Origin: Myxococcales bacterium
GTDB lineage: Bacteria > Myxococcota_A > Polyangia > Fen-1088
Length of the DNA: 64,000 bases
Reading direction: 5' to 3'
NCBI GenBank assembly: GCA_003142855.1
Contig: PLNW01000074.1
Coordinates: forward strand, 1-64,000
The translations under genes and the position numbers were made by a program. Numbering within the stretch: position 1 is the first letter of the stretch; every line of letters starts with the position of its first letter. The notes beneath the pieces are model-generated. The model had not been told where the DNA came from. It worked only from the letters and a program-made list of their open reading frames with translations, and did no database searches. Positions 45,472-54,395 of this stretch are shown one piece after another.

Positions 45472-46332
45472 TTATCGTCCGAATGGACTCAGCCGGGCGA
45501 CTTCGGCCTGCAGGCGCGCCAGCACGACCTTGTCCACGTCGGACAGGCGAACCCCGAGTCGGTGTTCTTGTTTTGCCACCACTTTGCCCTTGCCGGTAAA
45601 CAGCGCATGACCCTCGAAGCTCTCGATCACCACATCGAAGACCGCGCCCAGGGGCACGTTTTCTTCGCAGGGAACCACGAAGCCGCCCAAGCGCATGTTG
45701 AGCAGAGGGTTGTTGGTGAAGTAGCCGACCGTGGCGGGCGTGAGCTTGACGTGGAGGTCGCGCCCATTGACCAGCAGGCCCGGTTGCAGCGTGGTGGCGC
45801 CCCGCAAAGGGCTGTATTGGGATGACGCCCCGGGGCTGGAGGATGGCGAGGCAGCGGGTGCATTGGCGAAGTCGAGCGAAACCGCGGGCGAGCGTCCTTC
45901 CTCTTCGTTCACCTGAACGATGCGGTCGAGGAAGCGGCGGGCCTCTTGGTCAAGCTCACGGAAGCGCACGCCCATGCCCGCGACGGGGCCGCCGGTCACG
46001 CGCACGACCTCACCCTTGCCCCGAAGCAGCGACAGGCCGTCGGCCAGCGCCAGCTCGAAGTCGACGATGGTGCCCACCGGCCGTGGATCGGCGCACGACA
46101 AGAACATGCCCGAACGGCTGATGTTGACCGACTGGGTGCCGTGAAAATCGAGAATGCTTTCGTAGCGGACCTTCACCGGCACACTGACCGCCACACGCAA
46201 GTCACGCGCCTGCTGGTCAGCGCGCTGCGAGCCGCCTTCGGCCGTGAAGAATGAGCCTGTAGGCCGCCGCACCGGCTGCTCGCCGGTTATGGGAATGGCC
46301 CCCGTGTTACGGCGTCCCCTGTCGTCAGGCAT
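45472..46332 (-). CDS. Tandem PilZ-domain protein
   Basis: A 286-residue protein with two PilZ-like domains. The first (about 43-140) has NISRSGMFLSC and GMGVRFREL, as in the myxobacterial PilZ subfamily. The second (about 185-280) has LNMRLGGFVVPC and LGVRLSDVD and lacks a clear R-x3-R. A Ser/Pro-rich linker joins them. It may connect c-di-GMP level to surface or motility functions. It lies between yggX and the SEC-C gene, 9 and 47 bp away. Confidence 0.85.
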   Translation of the reverse strand: MPDDRGRRNTGAIPITGEQPVRRPTGSFFTAEGGSQRADQQARDLRVAVSVPVKVRYESILDFHGTQSVNISRSGMFLSCADPRPVGTIVDFELALADGLSLLRGKGEVVRVTGGPVAGMGVRFRELDQEARRFLDRIVQVNEEEGRSPAVSLDFANAPAASPSSSPGASSQYSPLRGATTLQPGLLVNGRDLHVKLTPATVGYFTNNPLLNMRLGGFVVPCEENVPLGAVFDVVIESFEGHALFTGKGKVVAKQEHRLGVRLSDVDKVVLARLQAEVARLSPFGR

Positions 46333-46341
46333 GGCGAGCTG

Positions 46342-46614
46342 TCACGACTTGGGTGCCACGAATTCGGGCGGGTTGTGGCCTCCCGCACCGAAGAAGAACT
46401 GCTCGGCCTGCTCAAGCAGAACCTGCTGCCCCGCGGGCGAGGTTAGGTCGAGACGGAACTCGTTGACGATTCGCTTGGAGTATTCGATCCACTCCATCCA
46501 CGCCTGCTGCGAGACCTGGTCGTAGATTCGTTGCCCCAGTTCGTTGTTGAACGGCTTGTAGCTGACCCCGGGCAGCTCCTGCCCGAGTTTTGCGCACTTG
46601 ACCATGCGAGGCAT
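46342..46614 (-). CDS. yggX: Probable Fe(2+)-trafficking protein YggX
   Basis: A 90-residue protein, the usual family length, linked to iron handling and protection of Fe-S clusters. The start MPRMVKCAKLGQELPG matches the family N-terminus with its single conserved Cys. FNNELGQRIYDQVSQQAWMEWI and INEFRL-like VNEFRLDLTSP follow. The ATG at 46614 is preferred; the frame open to 46725 runs into the SRP RNA. It lies 114 bp downstream of ffs on the same strand. Confidence 0.95.
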   Translation of the reverse strand: MPRMVKCAKLGQELPGVSYKPFNNELGQRIYDQVSQQAWMEWIEYSKRIVNEFRLDLTSPAGQQVLLEQAEQFFFGAGGHNPPEFVAPKS

Positions 46615-46728
46615 TGGATCGAATCGTCTCCGGAGGACACTATTGTAGCACCACCGCCGTGCGGCGCTCCTCGACTCGGCCTGTGCTGTGACAGGCTTCC
46701 CTGTTCTCTCTTCGGGACAACACAAAAG

Positions 46729-46810
<82 letters not shown>

Positions 46811-47133
46811 GCGTTCTTTTTGGCATAGCCGGCGGCCGCGCGCCAGGGGGATCTTGTAGCGCCGAGTTGAGATCGAAGACACGGCGCTGGCTTGTCTTCC
46901 CGCCGGTCTAGGGGACGTAGTTGACGTCGTCTGCGTTTTCGGACAAAAGAGAGCGCGACGCAGTAGGAAGAACATCTGGCTTGTTCCTCCTACCGCGATC
47001 GATTTCTTGGCAAGATCTTGCTTTCATGATCCCAGTGTTGGGTGTCGGGGCCAAATCTGTCGAAGTCGCAATGAATCATCAAGGCCTAGCTTGGCGTCTT
47101 GCTCATCTTCGTCGCGCTCCTCGGAGCGCCAAG
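46811..47133. other. Region upstream of ffs and the membrane-protein gene
   Basis: It separates the divergent ffs (minus) and 47134 (plus) genes and should hold both promoters. TATGCC lies about 20 bases upstream of the ffs 5' end on the minus strand, a weak -10 candidate. The plus-strand frame is open back to 46921 and translation could start there, at 47026 or at 47071. Confidence 0.4.
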
Positions 47134-48885
47134 ATGGCCACGGACGAGGGGACGGCAAGGAATTCGTGGAGATGGGGTCTCACCTTCGGCCTGCTGCTGC
47201 TTGCGCTGTACTGGCTCTATGGCTGGCGTCCTTTCCGGCCTAGTTGGATCGCTGTCGACGATGGCCTCTACATTCGCAACGCCGAAGGTTTTCTCAACTG
47301 GGACTGGCGGAAGGGCTCCTCTTGGCTTGGCCAGTTTGACTGCTTTTCTCTGGCAAAGGCCCCACTTTTCAGTGTCTGGCTGGCCCTCCTTCATCTTCTT
47401 GGCCTCCCGTTGCGCGTGGGTGAGTTCTTGCTGCTCCTGGGCGGCCCTTTCCTGTTCAAGAGCGCGGTGCGACCCGCTGCGACGCTGGCGGGCTGGAAGT
47501 TTGCCGTTGTCACTGTGTTTCTCGTGGCCAATCCCATGCTCCCCGAAGAATTCAGGCTGCTGCGGGAGACCTTGCATGTGGCACTCACCAACCTGTGTCT
47601 CATCGCCGCCCTGGGATTGGCGCTGCGTGCTGGCGAGTCGCTACGAGAGCGCATTCGCTGGGCGTCGCTAACCGGCCTCCTACTCGGCCTCTGTTATCTC
47701 AACCGGGAGGAGGCAACCTGGATTTCGATGGCCGTCTGCGTGGCGATTGCGCTTGTGCTTGCCCGTGCTGCGTTCCAATGGCGGCACGCGCGACAGTCCC
47801 CAGTTCCAACTCTCAAGGCACATGGGCTTGCTCTGCTTGTTCTTGGCGCCGGATTTTTGCTCCCCGTCCTCACCGTCTGTGCGCTCAACCAGGCGTACTA
47901 CGGTTCTTTCATCACCACGTTTCGGCGCAGCTCGGCTTTCACCGGGCTCTATCAGCGCCTCACGAGTCTCGAACCCAGGGGCCACCAAGCCTACGTACCG
48001 GTCGCCCGGGCCACCCGGCTGAAGGCCTACCAGCTTTCCCCGACTTTCTCTCGGCTCAAACCTTTTCTGGAAGAGCCGGCAAGCTACTGGACGGCGGGCA
48101 ACGAAGAACACGCGGTGTTCAATGGACGCAGCTCCGCCGACAAGGAGTTTTTCGTATCCTATTTTGAGTTTTGCCTGCTCTACGCCGCCCAGCAGGCAGG
48201 GGCAAAGACCGCCGACCAGATGGAAGCCATGTTTCGCAGCATCGACGCCGAGCTTGGGGAGGCCGTCCGGGCAGGAAAGATTGAGGCCGGATCGCACGGA
48301 CCAGCCATTCTGGCCGCGCCTCGGCCGGGAGATTTCAGGAAGATCCTGTCGGCTGGCACCCTTTCTTTTTCATCGCTCATCAGGGCGGGCCGAGCTACCA
48401 CCAACTGGCCGCCTGCCACGTCCGCAGACCACGCGCGGCTGGATGACCTCGCTCGGCTTACCCATTCCGCGGTCGTTGCCTATCCTCAGGACGGCATGCA
48501 CCACGCGGCACGGGAGTTTGTGTTTCGTTGGATCAAGAGAATTCAGCAAGTGGTCTTTCCCGCAGCTTTCATCGCGCTGTTCGGTCTGCTGATTTGGAGA
48601 AGAAAGGAAATCTTCACCTTGGCCCCGTCGGGCCGAGCGTTCGTCGTATGGTCTACGGCGATCCCGCTCGGCGGGCTGGTGGCGTTCTGCCTGAGCATGG
48701 CCGTGGTGGACGTACTCGGCTTCAAGTTCCTCGGTCTGGGGCGGGGCTACAACGAACTCGGCTTTGCTCCGTTGTCGGTCTTCTGCGCTTGCGTCTTCGT
48801 GGGGGTGATGCTCTTTGTTTCGCGAAGCGGAACTCCCCTGTCCAGATTTGAGGAGGCCCCTGCGCCCCAGAAAGCCCCGGGATGA
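47134..48885 (+). CDS. Polytopic membrane protein, possible GT-C glycosyltransferase
   Basis: A 583-residue protein (with this start) with about ten hydrophobic spans. The first loop holds an acidic pair, WIAVDDGLYIRNAEGFLNW, as in GT-C enzymes, and a soluble loop of about 180 residues lies between spans 8 and 9. I choose ATG 47134 because GGAG is about 8 bases upstream; upstream in-frame ATGs exist. The stop overlaps the ATG of the flavoprotein gene (ATGA), so it belongs to a three-gene glycan set. I do not recognise a close family. Confidence 0.65.
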   Translation: MATDEGTARNSWRWGLTFGLLLLALYWLYGWRPFRPSWIAVDDGLYIRNAEGFLNWDWRKGSSWLGQFDCFSLAKAPLFSVWLALLHLLGLPLRVGEFLLLLGGPFLFKSAVRPAATLAGWKFAVVTVFLVANPMLPEEFRLLRETLHVALTNLCLIAALGLALRAGESLRERIRWASLTGLLLGLCYLNREEATWISMAVCVAIALVLARAAFQWRHARQSPVPTLKAHGLALLVLGAGFLLPVLTVCALNQAYYGSFITTFRRSSAFTGLYQRLTSLEPRGHQAYVPVARATRLKAYQLSPTFSRLKPFLEEPASYWTAGNEEHAVFNGRSSADKEFFVSYFEFCLLYAAQQAGAKTADQMEAMFRSIDAELGEAVRAGKIEAGSHGPAILAAPRPGDFRKILSAGTLSFSSLIRAGRATTNWPPATSADHARLDDLARLTHSAVVAYPQDGMHHAAREFVFRWIKRIQQVVFPAAFIALFGLLIWRRKEIFTLAPSGRAFVVWSTAIPLGGLVAFCLSMAVVDVLGFKFLGLGRGYNELGFAPLSVFCACVFVGVMLFVSRSGTPLSRFEEAPAPQKAPG

Positions 48886-50081
48886 AAACCGTTCGCTTCT
48901 GCATTCTCGGCGCGGGCCCCTCGGGTCTCGCCTTCGCCGCAGCTCTAAAGAGAGCAGGGTGCGATTCGTTCCTTGTGTTGGAAAAGCAGGCGGAAGCCGG
49001 AGGGCTGTGCCGGTCCGCCATGGTTGACGGATCGCCGCTCGACGTGGGGGGCGGCCACTTCCTCGATCTGCGTCGGGCACGGGCGCTGGAGTTGCTCTTC
49101 GAGTTCATGCCGCGCGACGAGTGGCGGGAGTATCGACGAATCAGCACCATCCGCATTCGCGGCGTCGAAATCGAACATCCGTTGGAGGGCAACCTCTGGC
49201 AGTTCGCGACCTCCGACCAGTTGGACTTTCTCGAATCAATTGCACGGGCTGGGTGCGTGCGCGGTGAGCCCGAGCCCGCGACCTTTGACAGTTGGATTCG
49301 CTGGAAGCTGGGCGAGCGAATTGCGGAGGAATCCATGCTCCCTTACAATCGCAAGCTCTGGTCCTTGCCCCTGTCCGACCTCGGGATCGATTGGCTGCAC
49401 AAGCTTCCCTCGGTCTCGTTTCGCGAGGTCCTGCTCAGCGTTCTGCAGAGGAAATCCCAGGGCACGCTGCCCGCGCACGGCCGTTTCCTCTACCCGCGCG
49501 CCCACGGCTATGGCGAGGTCTGGCGCCGTATCGCCCAATCGCTGAGTGATCGCTTCATCCCCTCCTATTCGTTGAGATCGATCGACATGGAGAAGCGAAT
49601 CATCGATGGCGCAATCAAAGCGGAGTTCATCGTTAACACCATTCCATGGACGCTCTGGCCGCGACTGGCGCAAATGCCGGAGACGATCCAAAATGCGGTT
49701 GCATCGCTGGTCCACACGGGCGTGCACGTCGACTACCATCCCGAGAACGTCGCAAGTCCGGCGCACTGGATCTACGAGCCCAGGGAAGACGAAGAGCATC
49801 ACCGCCTCTTGCTGCGCCACAATTTTTGCGAAGGCGCGCGCGGCCACTGGACCGAAACCAACGCGAGGAGATCTCGCGCTGCGGACGGGACTCGCTTCGT
49901 CAACGAGTTCGCCTATCCGGTCAGCACGGTGGGCAAGCCCGCGGCCATCAGAGCAATTGTCGATTGGTTTCGCGGGCGCGGAATTATCGCGATTGGGCGG
50001 TGGGGGACGTGGGAACATATGAACTCGGACGTGGCCGTTGACCTGGCACTCAAAGCGGCGGAGGAATGCCTTGGCTCGTGA
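48882..50081 (+). CDS. UDP-galactopyranose mutase-like flavoprotein
   Basis: A 399-residue FAD-dependent protein. The dinucleotide-binding motif is ILGAGPSGLAFAAALKRAG at residues 8-26, then EKQAEAGGLCRS and DVGGGHFLDLR, as in UDP-galactopyranose mutase and protoporphyrinogen-oxidase-like enzymes. PYNRKLWSLPLSDLG resembles the mutase substrate segment, and the C-terminus (IIAIGRWGTWEHMNSDVAV) is the second FAD contact. Its place between a membrane glycosyltransferase and a GT2 gene favours a nucleotide-sugar mutase over porphyrin oxidation. Confidence 0.78.
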   Translation: MKTVRFCILGAGPSGLAFAAALKRAGCDSFLVLEKQAEAGGLCRSAMVDGSPLDVGGGHFLDLRRARALELLFEFMPRDEWREYRRISTIRIRGVEIEHPLEGNLWQFATSDQLDFLESIARAGCVRGEPEPATFDSWIRWKLGERIAEESMLPYNRKLWSLPLSDLGIDWLHKLPSVSFREVLLSVLQRKSQGTLPAHGRFLYPRAHGYGEVWRRIAQSLSDRFIPSYSLRSIDMEKRIIDGAIKAEFIVNTIPWTLWPRLAQMPETIQNAVASLVHTGVHVDYHPENVASPAHWIYEPREDEEHHRLLLRHNFCEGARGHWTETNARRSRAADGTRFVNEFAYPVSTVGKPAAIRAIVDWFRGRGIIAIGRWGTWEHMNSDVAVDLALKAAEECLGS

Positions 50082-50082
50082 A

Positions 50083-50805
50083 ATGAAGATCACACTCTGT
50101 CTTCTGGTGTTCAACGAAAGGTCGGGGTGCGAAGTCGATGTGCCCAAGCTGCGGCGAGACACCTTCGACGATGTCTACGCGGTCGACGGCGGGAGCACGG
50201 ACGGCACGGTGGAGTACCTTGAATCGCAGGGCATTCCGGTTTTCAAGCAATCCAAACCATCGCTGAACGCGGCCTACGCCCACGCGGTCGAGATTTGCAA
50301 GACGGAGGGTCTCGTCGTGTTCTTTCCCAAAGGCACGCTCGACCCGGATTGTACCAAGGAGATGGCGGACAAACTCAGGCAGGGCTACGATCTCGTCGTC
50401 GCCAGTCGCTTCATTGATGGGGGACGCAACGAGGAGGATCATCGCATCCTCAAGCCGAGGAAGTGGGGCATCAATGTCTTGAGCATCACGACGTCACTCG
50501 TCTGGCGACGCGAAGGCTGGCGGATTCGCGACGTTCTTCACGGGGTCAAGGGTTTTACGGTGTCGGCCTATCGAAGCATGAAGATCTCCAGCATCGGAGT
50601 GACGGTGGATCTCGAGATGGCGGTGCGTTCATACCGACTGCGCATTCCGCGCACGGAGTTCCCGGTACGTGAAACCGAACGTCAGTCCGGCGAGACCAGT
50701 TTTCCCATTTGGGCGACGGGAAAGAGGTTGGGCCGCTTCCTGCTGGCGGAGATGTTTCGGAGAGCGCCGCAGCAAGCGACTGCTCAGGTTGAAGGCCAGC
50801 CCTAG
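50083..50805 (+). CDS. Family 2 glycosyltransferase
   Basis: A 240-residue GT-A enzyme of the DPM1/ArnC-like type without membrane segments. The nucleotide-binding motif is VDGGSTDGT near residue 37. The usual metal DxD position reads FFPKGTLDPD, which is atypical. VVASRFIDGGRNEEDHRILKPRKWG follows as the acceptor-loop region (in pieces, ASRFIDGG and RKWGINVL). The ATG at 50083 lies 1 bp after the flavoprotein stop. It probably makes or extends a polyprenyl-linked sugar for the membrane protein encoded two genes upstream. Confidence 0.82.
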   Translation: MKITLCLLVFNERSGCEVDVPKLRRDTFDDVYAVDGGSTDGTVEYLESQGIPVFKQSKPSLNAAYAHAVEICKTEGLVVFFPKGTLDPDCTKEMADKLRQGYDLVVASRFIDGGRNEEDHRILKPRKWGINVLSITTSLVWRREGWRIRDVLHGVKGFTVSAYRSMKISSIGVTVDLEMAVRSYRLRIPRTEFPVRETERQSGETSFPIWATGKRLGRFLLAEMFRRAPQQATAQVEGQP

Positions 50806-50828
50806 AGAGTGCCGCCGGCGGCCCCGGT

Positions 50829-50846
50829 CGCGCCCGTGTGGGCGCG
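50829..50846. terminator. GC-rich hairpin after the GT2 gene
   Basis: CGCGCCC and GGGCGCG form a perfect 7-bp stem with a 4-base loop, 24 bp downstream of the GT2 stop, in the 202-bp gap before the convergent HD gene. There is no T tract, so it may be a pause or a Rho-dependent site. Confidence 0.4.
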
Positions 50847-51007
50847 GGCGGGAACCACGCGCATGATCTTGCCGTTCATAAAAGTGTGCGTGGCATTCTG
50901 ATGCACGTGCGACCGGTTGTGTCTCAAGAAAAGACAAGGAAGCAGACCCATGGCAGCGCGCCCCGCGCGCTTCACGACCTGTCTCCGCAACCCAGGCCGT
51001 TCGTCCG

Positions 51008-51946
51008 CTACGGCTTGTCGACTGATATCCCCTGGCGCCTCAGGAAGTCGACGTAGTACTCCACCGGCTGCCGTTCCAGGAGGTCGCCGCGTTCAATGGC
51101 GTCTTCGCACAGCTTGCGCAACTCACCCACCCGGCGCGAGGGCGGAATGGCAAAGGCTTCCATGATGGCGTTGCCCACCCCCGGTGGCAGAGGTGGCACA
51201 CGGGCGTCGAGCTCGCGCACGGCCGCTATTCTCTGCAACAACGCCTCGATGTTGCGGGCCGCCTCCTGACGTCGGCCGGGCCGTGCCGAGGTGACGTCGG
51301 CTCGTGACAACTCGACAAGCTCGGGCAGCGCATCGCCCATTTCGTGATCGAAGCGACGCACGGCTGCGTCGGTCCATTCCGGCTCGTAGGCGTTGGCGCG
51401 CAGGTGGTTGACGATGAGAAAGCGGATGCGCTTGCGCTCGGCGCGAGGAAAACCCAGGCGCCGGGCGAGAGTCTCAAACAGGCGCGCGCCCACATCGGCG
51501 TGGCGGTGGAAGGTCACCTTGCCCTCGCTGAGCATGACCCGGGTGCCCACCTTGCCGATGTCGTGCAACAGGGCGGCCCAGCGCACGATGGGCTGCGCAG
51601 GCGACTGCATGACCACCTGCTTGGTGTGTTCCCATACGTCCTTGTGCCGGCGTCCTGCCTCCTGCGAGAAGTTCACCGTGGCATCTAGCTCGGGCACCAC
51701 ATGCTCCAGCGCGCCTGCCTCGTGTAGCCACTGCAGGCCGTCGTCGGCGTGCGGGCCTGTGATGATTCTCTCCAGCGCGGCCCGTACCTCGTCGGGCGGA
51801 AACGACCTCAGCTCACCGGCCACCGCACGCGCTGCCTCGGTGATCTCGACGGGAAGGGAGCCTCCACTCTCGGCCACGCGGCAGGCGATATCAAAGACCC
51901 CAGCGGGGGTGGCGCCAAACGGCACGACCTCGGAACTTGGCGCCAT
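51008..51946 (-). CDS. HD-domain protein resembling the C-terminal half of CCA-adding enzymes
   Basis: A 312-residue protein. Residues about 15-95 resemble the helical neck of bacterial CCA tRNA nucleotidyltransferase (PDEVRAALERI, GLQWLHEAGALEHVVPEL). Residues about 100-200 are an HD phosphohydrolase domain (RWAALLHDIGKVGT, FHRHADVGARL, RIRFLIVNHLR). The N-terminal nucleotidyltransferase head with its catalytic Asp pair is absent and no remnant lies upstream. It may be a phosphatase or cyclic-nucleotide phosphodiesterase acting on RNA ends; this is inference. Confidence 0.8.
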   Translation of the reverse strand: MAPSSEVVPFGATPAGVFDIACRVAESGGSLPVEITEAARAVAGELRSFPPDEVRAALERIITGPHADDGLQWLHEAGALEHVVPELDATVNFSQEAGRRHKDVWEHTKQVVMQSPAQPIVRWAALLHDIGKVGTRVMLSEGKVTFHRHADVGARLFETLARRLGFPRAERKRIRFLIVNHLRANAYEPEWTDAAVRRFDHEMGDALPELVELSRADVTSARPGRRQEAARNIEALLQRIAAVRELDARVPPLPPGVGNAIMEAFAIPPSRRVGELRKLCEDAIERGDLLERQPVEYYVDFLRRQGISVDKP

Positions 51947-51959
51947 CCGGATCCCTATC

Positions 51960-52550
51960 CTAGTGTGGGGTGATCTTCTTCTTGTCCTGGTCCCACTTCC
52001 GTTGCAGGTGGTCCAGGATAGGCTGGGCCTGCTTGAGCCGTCCCTCCAGGGTCTTCTCGCTGATCGGATAGTTGGTGCCGAACTTCAGTCCTTCGTCGTA
52101 GAGGAGTGTGCCGACCTCCTCGTCGTCGACGAACATGGGGATCTTCTTGCGCGCGTACACGGCCTTGCGCAGGACAGCCCAACGGCTGTCGAGCCAGGCC
52201 ACCAGATCCTTGCCGCAGGCCCGATCGAGCAACTCCAACTCCTGGCCCAGGCGGCTGAGATCTTCGGCGAAGCGTTCCCGGAATGCCGGCGCCCCTTCGC
52301 CTGCTTCGGTCAAGATCTGGCGCAGGGCGAGACGAAGGACCAGCACGTCCTCGCTGTATCGGATGTACGGCTCGATGTTCCCCTCGCGGGGCGCGATGAT
52401 GTACACAACCGCAGCCACTGCGACTTCACGCGCGCTGTGGTCCAGGTTGGGGTCGGACACCGCTTCGAGCAGGATCTTGAGGTCGAAGGGGAGCGAAACC
52501 AGGGTCCGCGCAAGAATCTCCAGAAAACTGCGCTCGAGGTCCTTCTCCAT
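51960..52550 (-). CDS. YkvA/DUF1232-like protein
   Basis: A 196-residue, mainly helical protein. The block ILLEAVSDPNLDHSAREVAVAAVVYIIAPREGNIEP (spread over residues 25-60) resembles the core of the DUF1232 (YkvA) family, whose typical DFIPD is replaced by IAPREGNIEP. The rest is charged, with a predicted helix pair. No membrane segment is strong. It ends 13 bp before the HD gene, so the two are co-transcribed. Function unknown. Confidence 0.6.
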   Translation of the reverse strand: MEKDLERSFLEILARTLVSLPFDLKILLEAVSDPNLDHSAREVAVAAVVYIIAPREGNIEPYIRYSEDVLVLRLALRQILTEAGEGAPAFRERFAEDLSRLGQELELLDRACGKDLVAWLDSRWAVLRKAVYARKKIPMFVDDEEVGTLLYDEGLKFGTNYPISEKTLEGRLKQAQPILDHLQRKWDQDKKKITPH

Positions 52551-52628
52551 TGTCGTCAGGGGGCAGGGGGTTCTTGGGGTTTGTCGGCCAGGCCCGGTCG
52601 GACCTGGTAGCGGTCAACGGGGGACATA

Positions 52629-52796
52629 CTACCCAATTTTCAGCCGATTGACAGGGGCTGCCACTTCCCCTATTGATAGCCGCAGGGGGTCGTAGGTGGC
52701 CAACACCCTCGCCATGGGCCAGCGCCTGGCAAAATCAGCGTCGAAGGGTTTGCCGGCACTTGCCTCCGCTTGCGGCTTGACCGAATCTTGACTCAT
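52629..52796 (-). CDS. Possible small protein, divergent to the cNMP-binding gene
   Basis: A 55-residue frame beginning MSQDSVKPQAEASAGKPFD. The ATG at 52796 shares bases with the ATG of the plus-strand gene at 52795 (both read from one CATG). GGGTGA lies about 7 bases upstream, and the first 40 codons have high GC at third positions. No family recognised; it may lead the HD operon (next gene 78 bp on). Confidence 0.35.
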   Translation of the reverse strand: MSQDSVKPQAEASAGKPFDADFARRWPMARVLATYDPLRLSIGEVAAPVNRLKIG

Positions 52797-54129
52797 GAAG
52801 ATCACCCTACGTGAGGCCAGGGACGAAGCGCGTCGTTTCCGCCGCAACGGCGATCACCCACACGCCCTGCGCGCGTACCAGAGAATTCTGGCCGCGCTCC
52901 CGCTTGACTACGAGACCCGGCTTGCCATAGCAGACGTGCTGGCGGAAGCCGGGCAGACCGACGCGGCGGCCGAGGTCTACCGGAGCGTGGCCATCCACAA
53001 TGTTCGTGCCGGCCACCCTCTGCCGGCCATCGTCGCGGCCTATGCTCTCGGCAAGTTGGGCCAACCGGTGGACGACATCTTCGCCCTGCTGGTCAAGACC
53101 TACGCCTCTGGTTCGCCATTGCTTGCGCGTTTTGCGGTACGCACGGCACCGGTCGATCCATCGACCGTGCTGGAAGTCGGGGATATTGGCCACACCGGTT
53201 CTCTGGCGCACGTCATGGAACAGGCGCGCAAGACCGCGCTCGATCTCTCGGTGTTCGTGGGCTATCAGGAGCAGTATCACCCGTTGCCCTTCCTGTCCGA
53301 GCTGGGCCCCGAGTCGCTTGCGGCCGTGCTGCGCTCGCTGACCGTGCTGCGCCTCACCGACGGGCAACTGGTCGTGCGTCAGGGCGATGCAGGCGACACA
53401 CTCTTTCTGGTGGCCGATGGCGAGCTGCGGGTCTTCGTCAATACACCGGCCGGAGACAAGGACGTGGCGCGCCTCTTCGAGAACACGCTCTTCGGAGAAA
53501 TGGCGCTCATCACCGGCCAGCCGCGCACCGCCTCGGTGGCCGCGGCCGGCGATGCCGACGTCATCGGGGTCAGCAAGGCGGCGTTGGCCCTGGTCGTTGC
53601 CAAGTTGCCCGCCATCCGCGCCGCGCTCGATCAGTTCTCACGCGAGCGCTTGATCAAGAACCTGCTGCAGACGTCGCCGCTCTTCGTGCCCTTCACCAAG
53701 TCCCAGCAAGGCGAGCTGCTTCGTCGCTTCGAGGGCCACGAGGTCGAGGCCGGTACCGAATTGATTCGCGAGGGTGAGCGAGGCAAGGGTCTCTTTCTCA
53801 TGCTGGCGGGCGAGGTCGAGGTGGTCGCGCGCGCAGACACGCCCGAGGCTGTGTCCCTGGCGCGGCTCAAGCCAGGCGATATTTTTGGTGAGATGTCGCT
53901 GGTCACGGACCAGCCCACCTCCGCCACGGTGCGCGCCACCATGCACAGCTCCGTGCTTTTCCTGGCGCGCGAATATGTCGAGCGACTGGCTGAGGCCATT
54001 CCCCAGGTGCAGGCCTACTTCGAACAGGTGGCGCTCAATCGCGCGCGCGACAACACCATGCGCTTCGACCGCGGCGCCTTGCCCGGCGAAGCCATCGAGG
54101 TTGACTTGTCAGACGTCGTTCTGGTCTAA
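52795..54129 (+). CDS. Protein with TPR-like N-terminus and two cyclic-nucleotide-binding domains
   Basis: A 444-residue soluble protein. Residues about 1-90 are helical and TPR-like (HPHALRAYQRILAALP, AIADVLAEAGQTDAAAEVY). The first cNMP domain (about 165-280) has the phosphate-binding cassette FGEMALITGQPRTAS with the conserved Arg. The second (about 290-410) has FGEMSLVTDQPTSAT, where Thr replaces that Arg, so it may not bind a cyclic nucleotide. No DNA-binding or catalytic domain follows. Convergent with the small RHH gene, overlapping it by 4 bp. Confidence 0.85.
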   Translation: MKITLREARDEARRFRRNGDHPHALRAYQRILAALPLDYETRLAIADVLAEAGQTDAAAEVYRSVAIHNVRAGHPLPAIVAAYALGKLGQPVDDIFALLVKTYASGSPLLARFAVRTAPVDPSTVLEVGDIGHTGSLAHVMEQARKTALDLSVFVGYQEQYHPLPFLSELGPESLAAVLRSLTVLRLTDGQLVVRQGDAGDTLFLVADGELRVFVNTPAGDKDVARLFENTLFGEMALITGQPRTASVAAAGDADVIGVSKAALALVVAKLPAIRAALDQFSRERLIKNLLQTSPLFVPFTKSQQGELLRRFEGHEVEAGTELIREGERGKGLFLMLAGEVEVVARADTPEAVSLARLKPGDIFGEMSLVTDQPTSATVRATMHSSVLFLAREYVERLAEAIPQVQAYFEQVALNRARDNTMRFDRGALPGEAIEVDLSDVVLV

Positions 54130-54356
54130 AAATCCAAGACCGATAGGATTTCGGCCCTATTCGGGCGGCGTGATCCGGCGGGAATCGGTCGGGGCAGGCG
54201 GGGGCACAGCGGCGTTTGTAGCCGGTGCCTTCGTTCCGCAAGCGCCATGGCCAAGGCCTCATTGACGATCTGACTGACCGAAAGGTGCTCATTTCGTCCG
54301 ATGCGCTCCACCTCGGAAAGAAGGGTGGGCTTGATGTCAACGCGTCTGCGCGGCAT
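54126..54356 (-). CDS. Small ribbon-helix-helix DNA-binding protein
   Basis: A 76-residue protein. Residues 1-45 fit the RHH fold: a beta strand RRRVDIKPTL, helix A LLSEVERIGRNEH, then SVSQIVNEALAMALAERR as helix B. The tail is Pro/Arg-rich. Such proteins bind tandem short repeats as dimers (CopG, ParG and Omega families). It starts 39 bp after the HTH gene on the same strand, so they form an operon. The start could be six codons earlier (54374). The periodic array at 55101 is a candidate binding site. Confidence 0.72.
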   Translation of the reverse strand: MPRRRVDIKPTLLSEVERIGRNEHLSVSQIVNEALAMALAERRHRLQTPLCPRLPRPIPAGSRRPNRAEILSVLDF

Positions 54357-54395
54357 GTATGACCTCCGGTTCACTGGTCCATGCGGGAAGCGGCC

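Noticed and set aside
48882-50081. Protoporphyrinogen oxidase for the flavoprotein
   Set aside because: The glycan context and the mutase-like PYNRKLW segment favour a UGM-like role; heme genes are not near.
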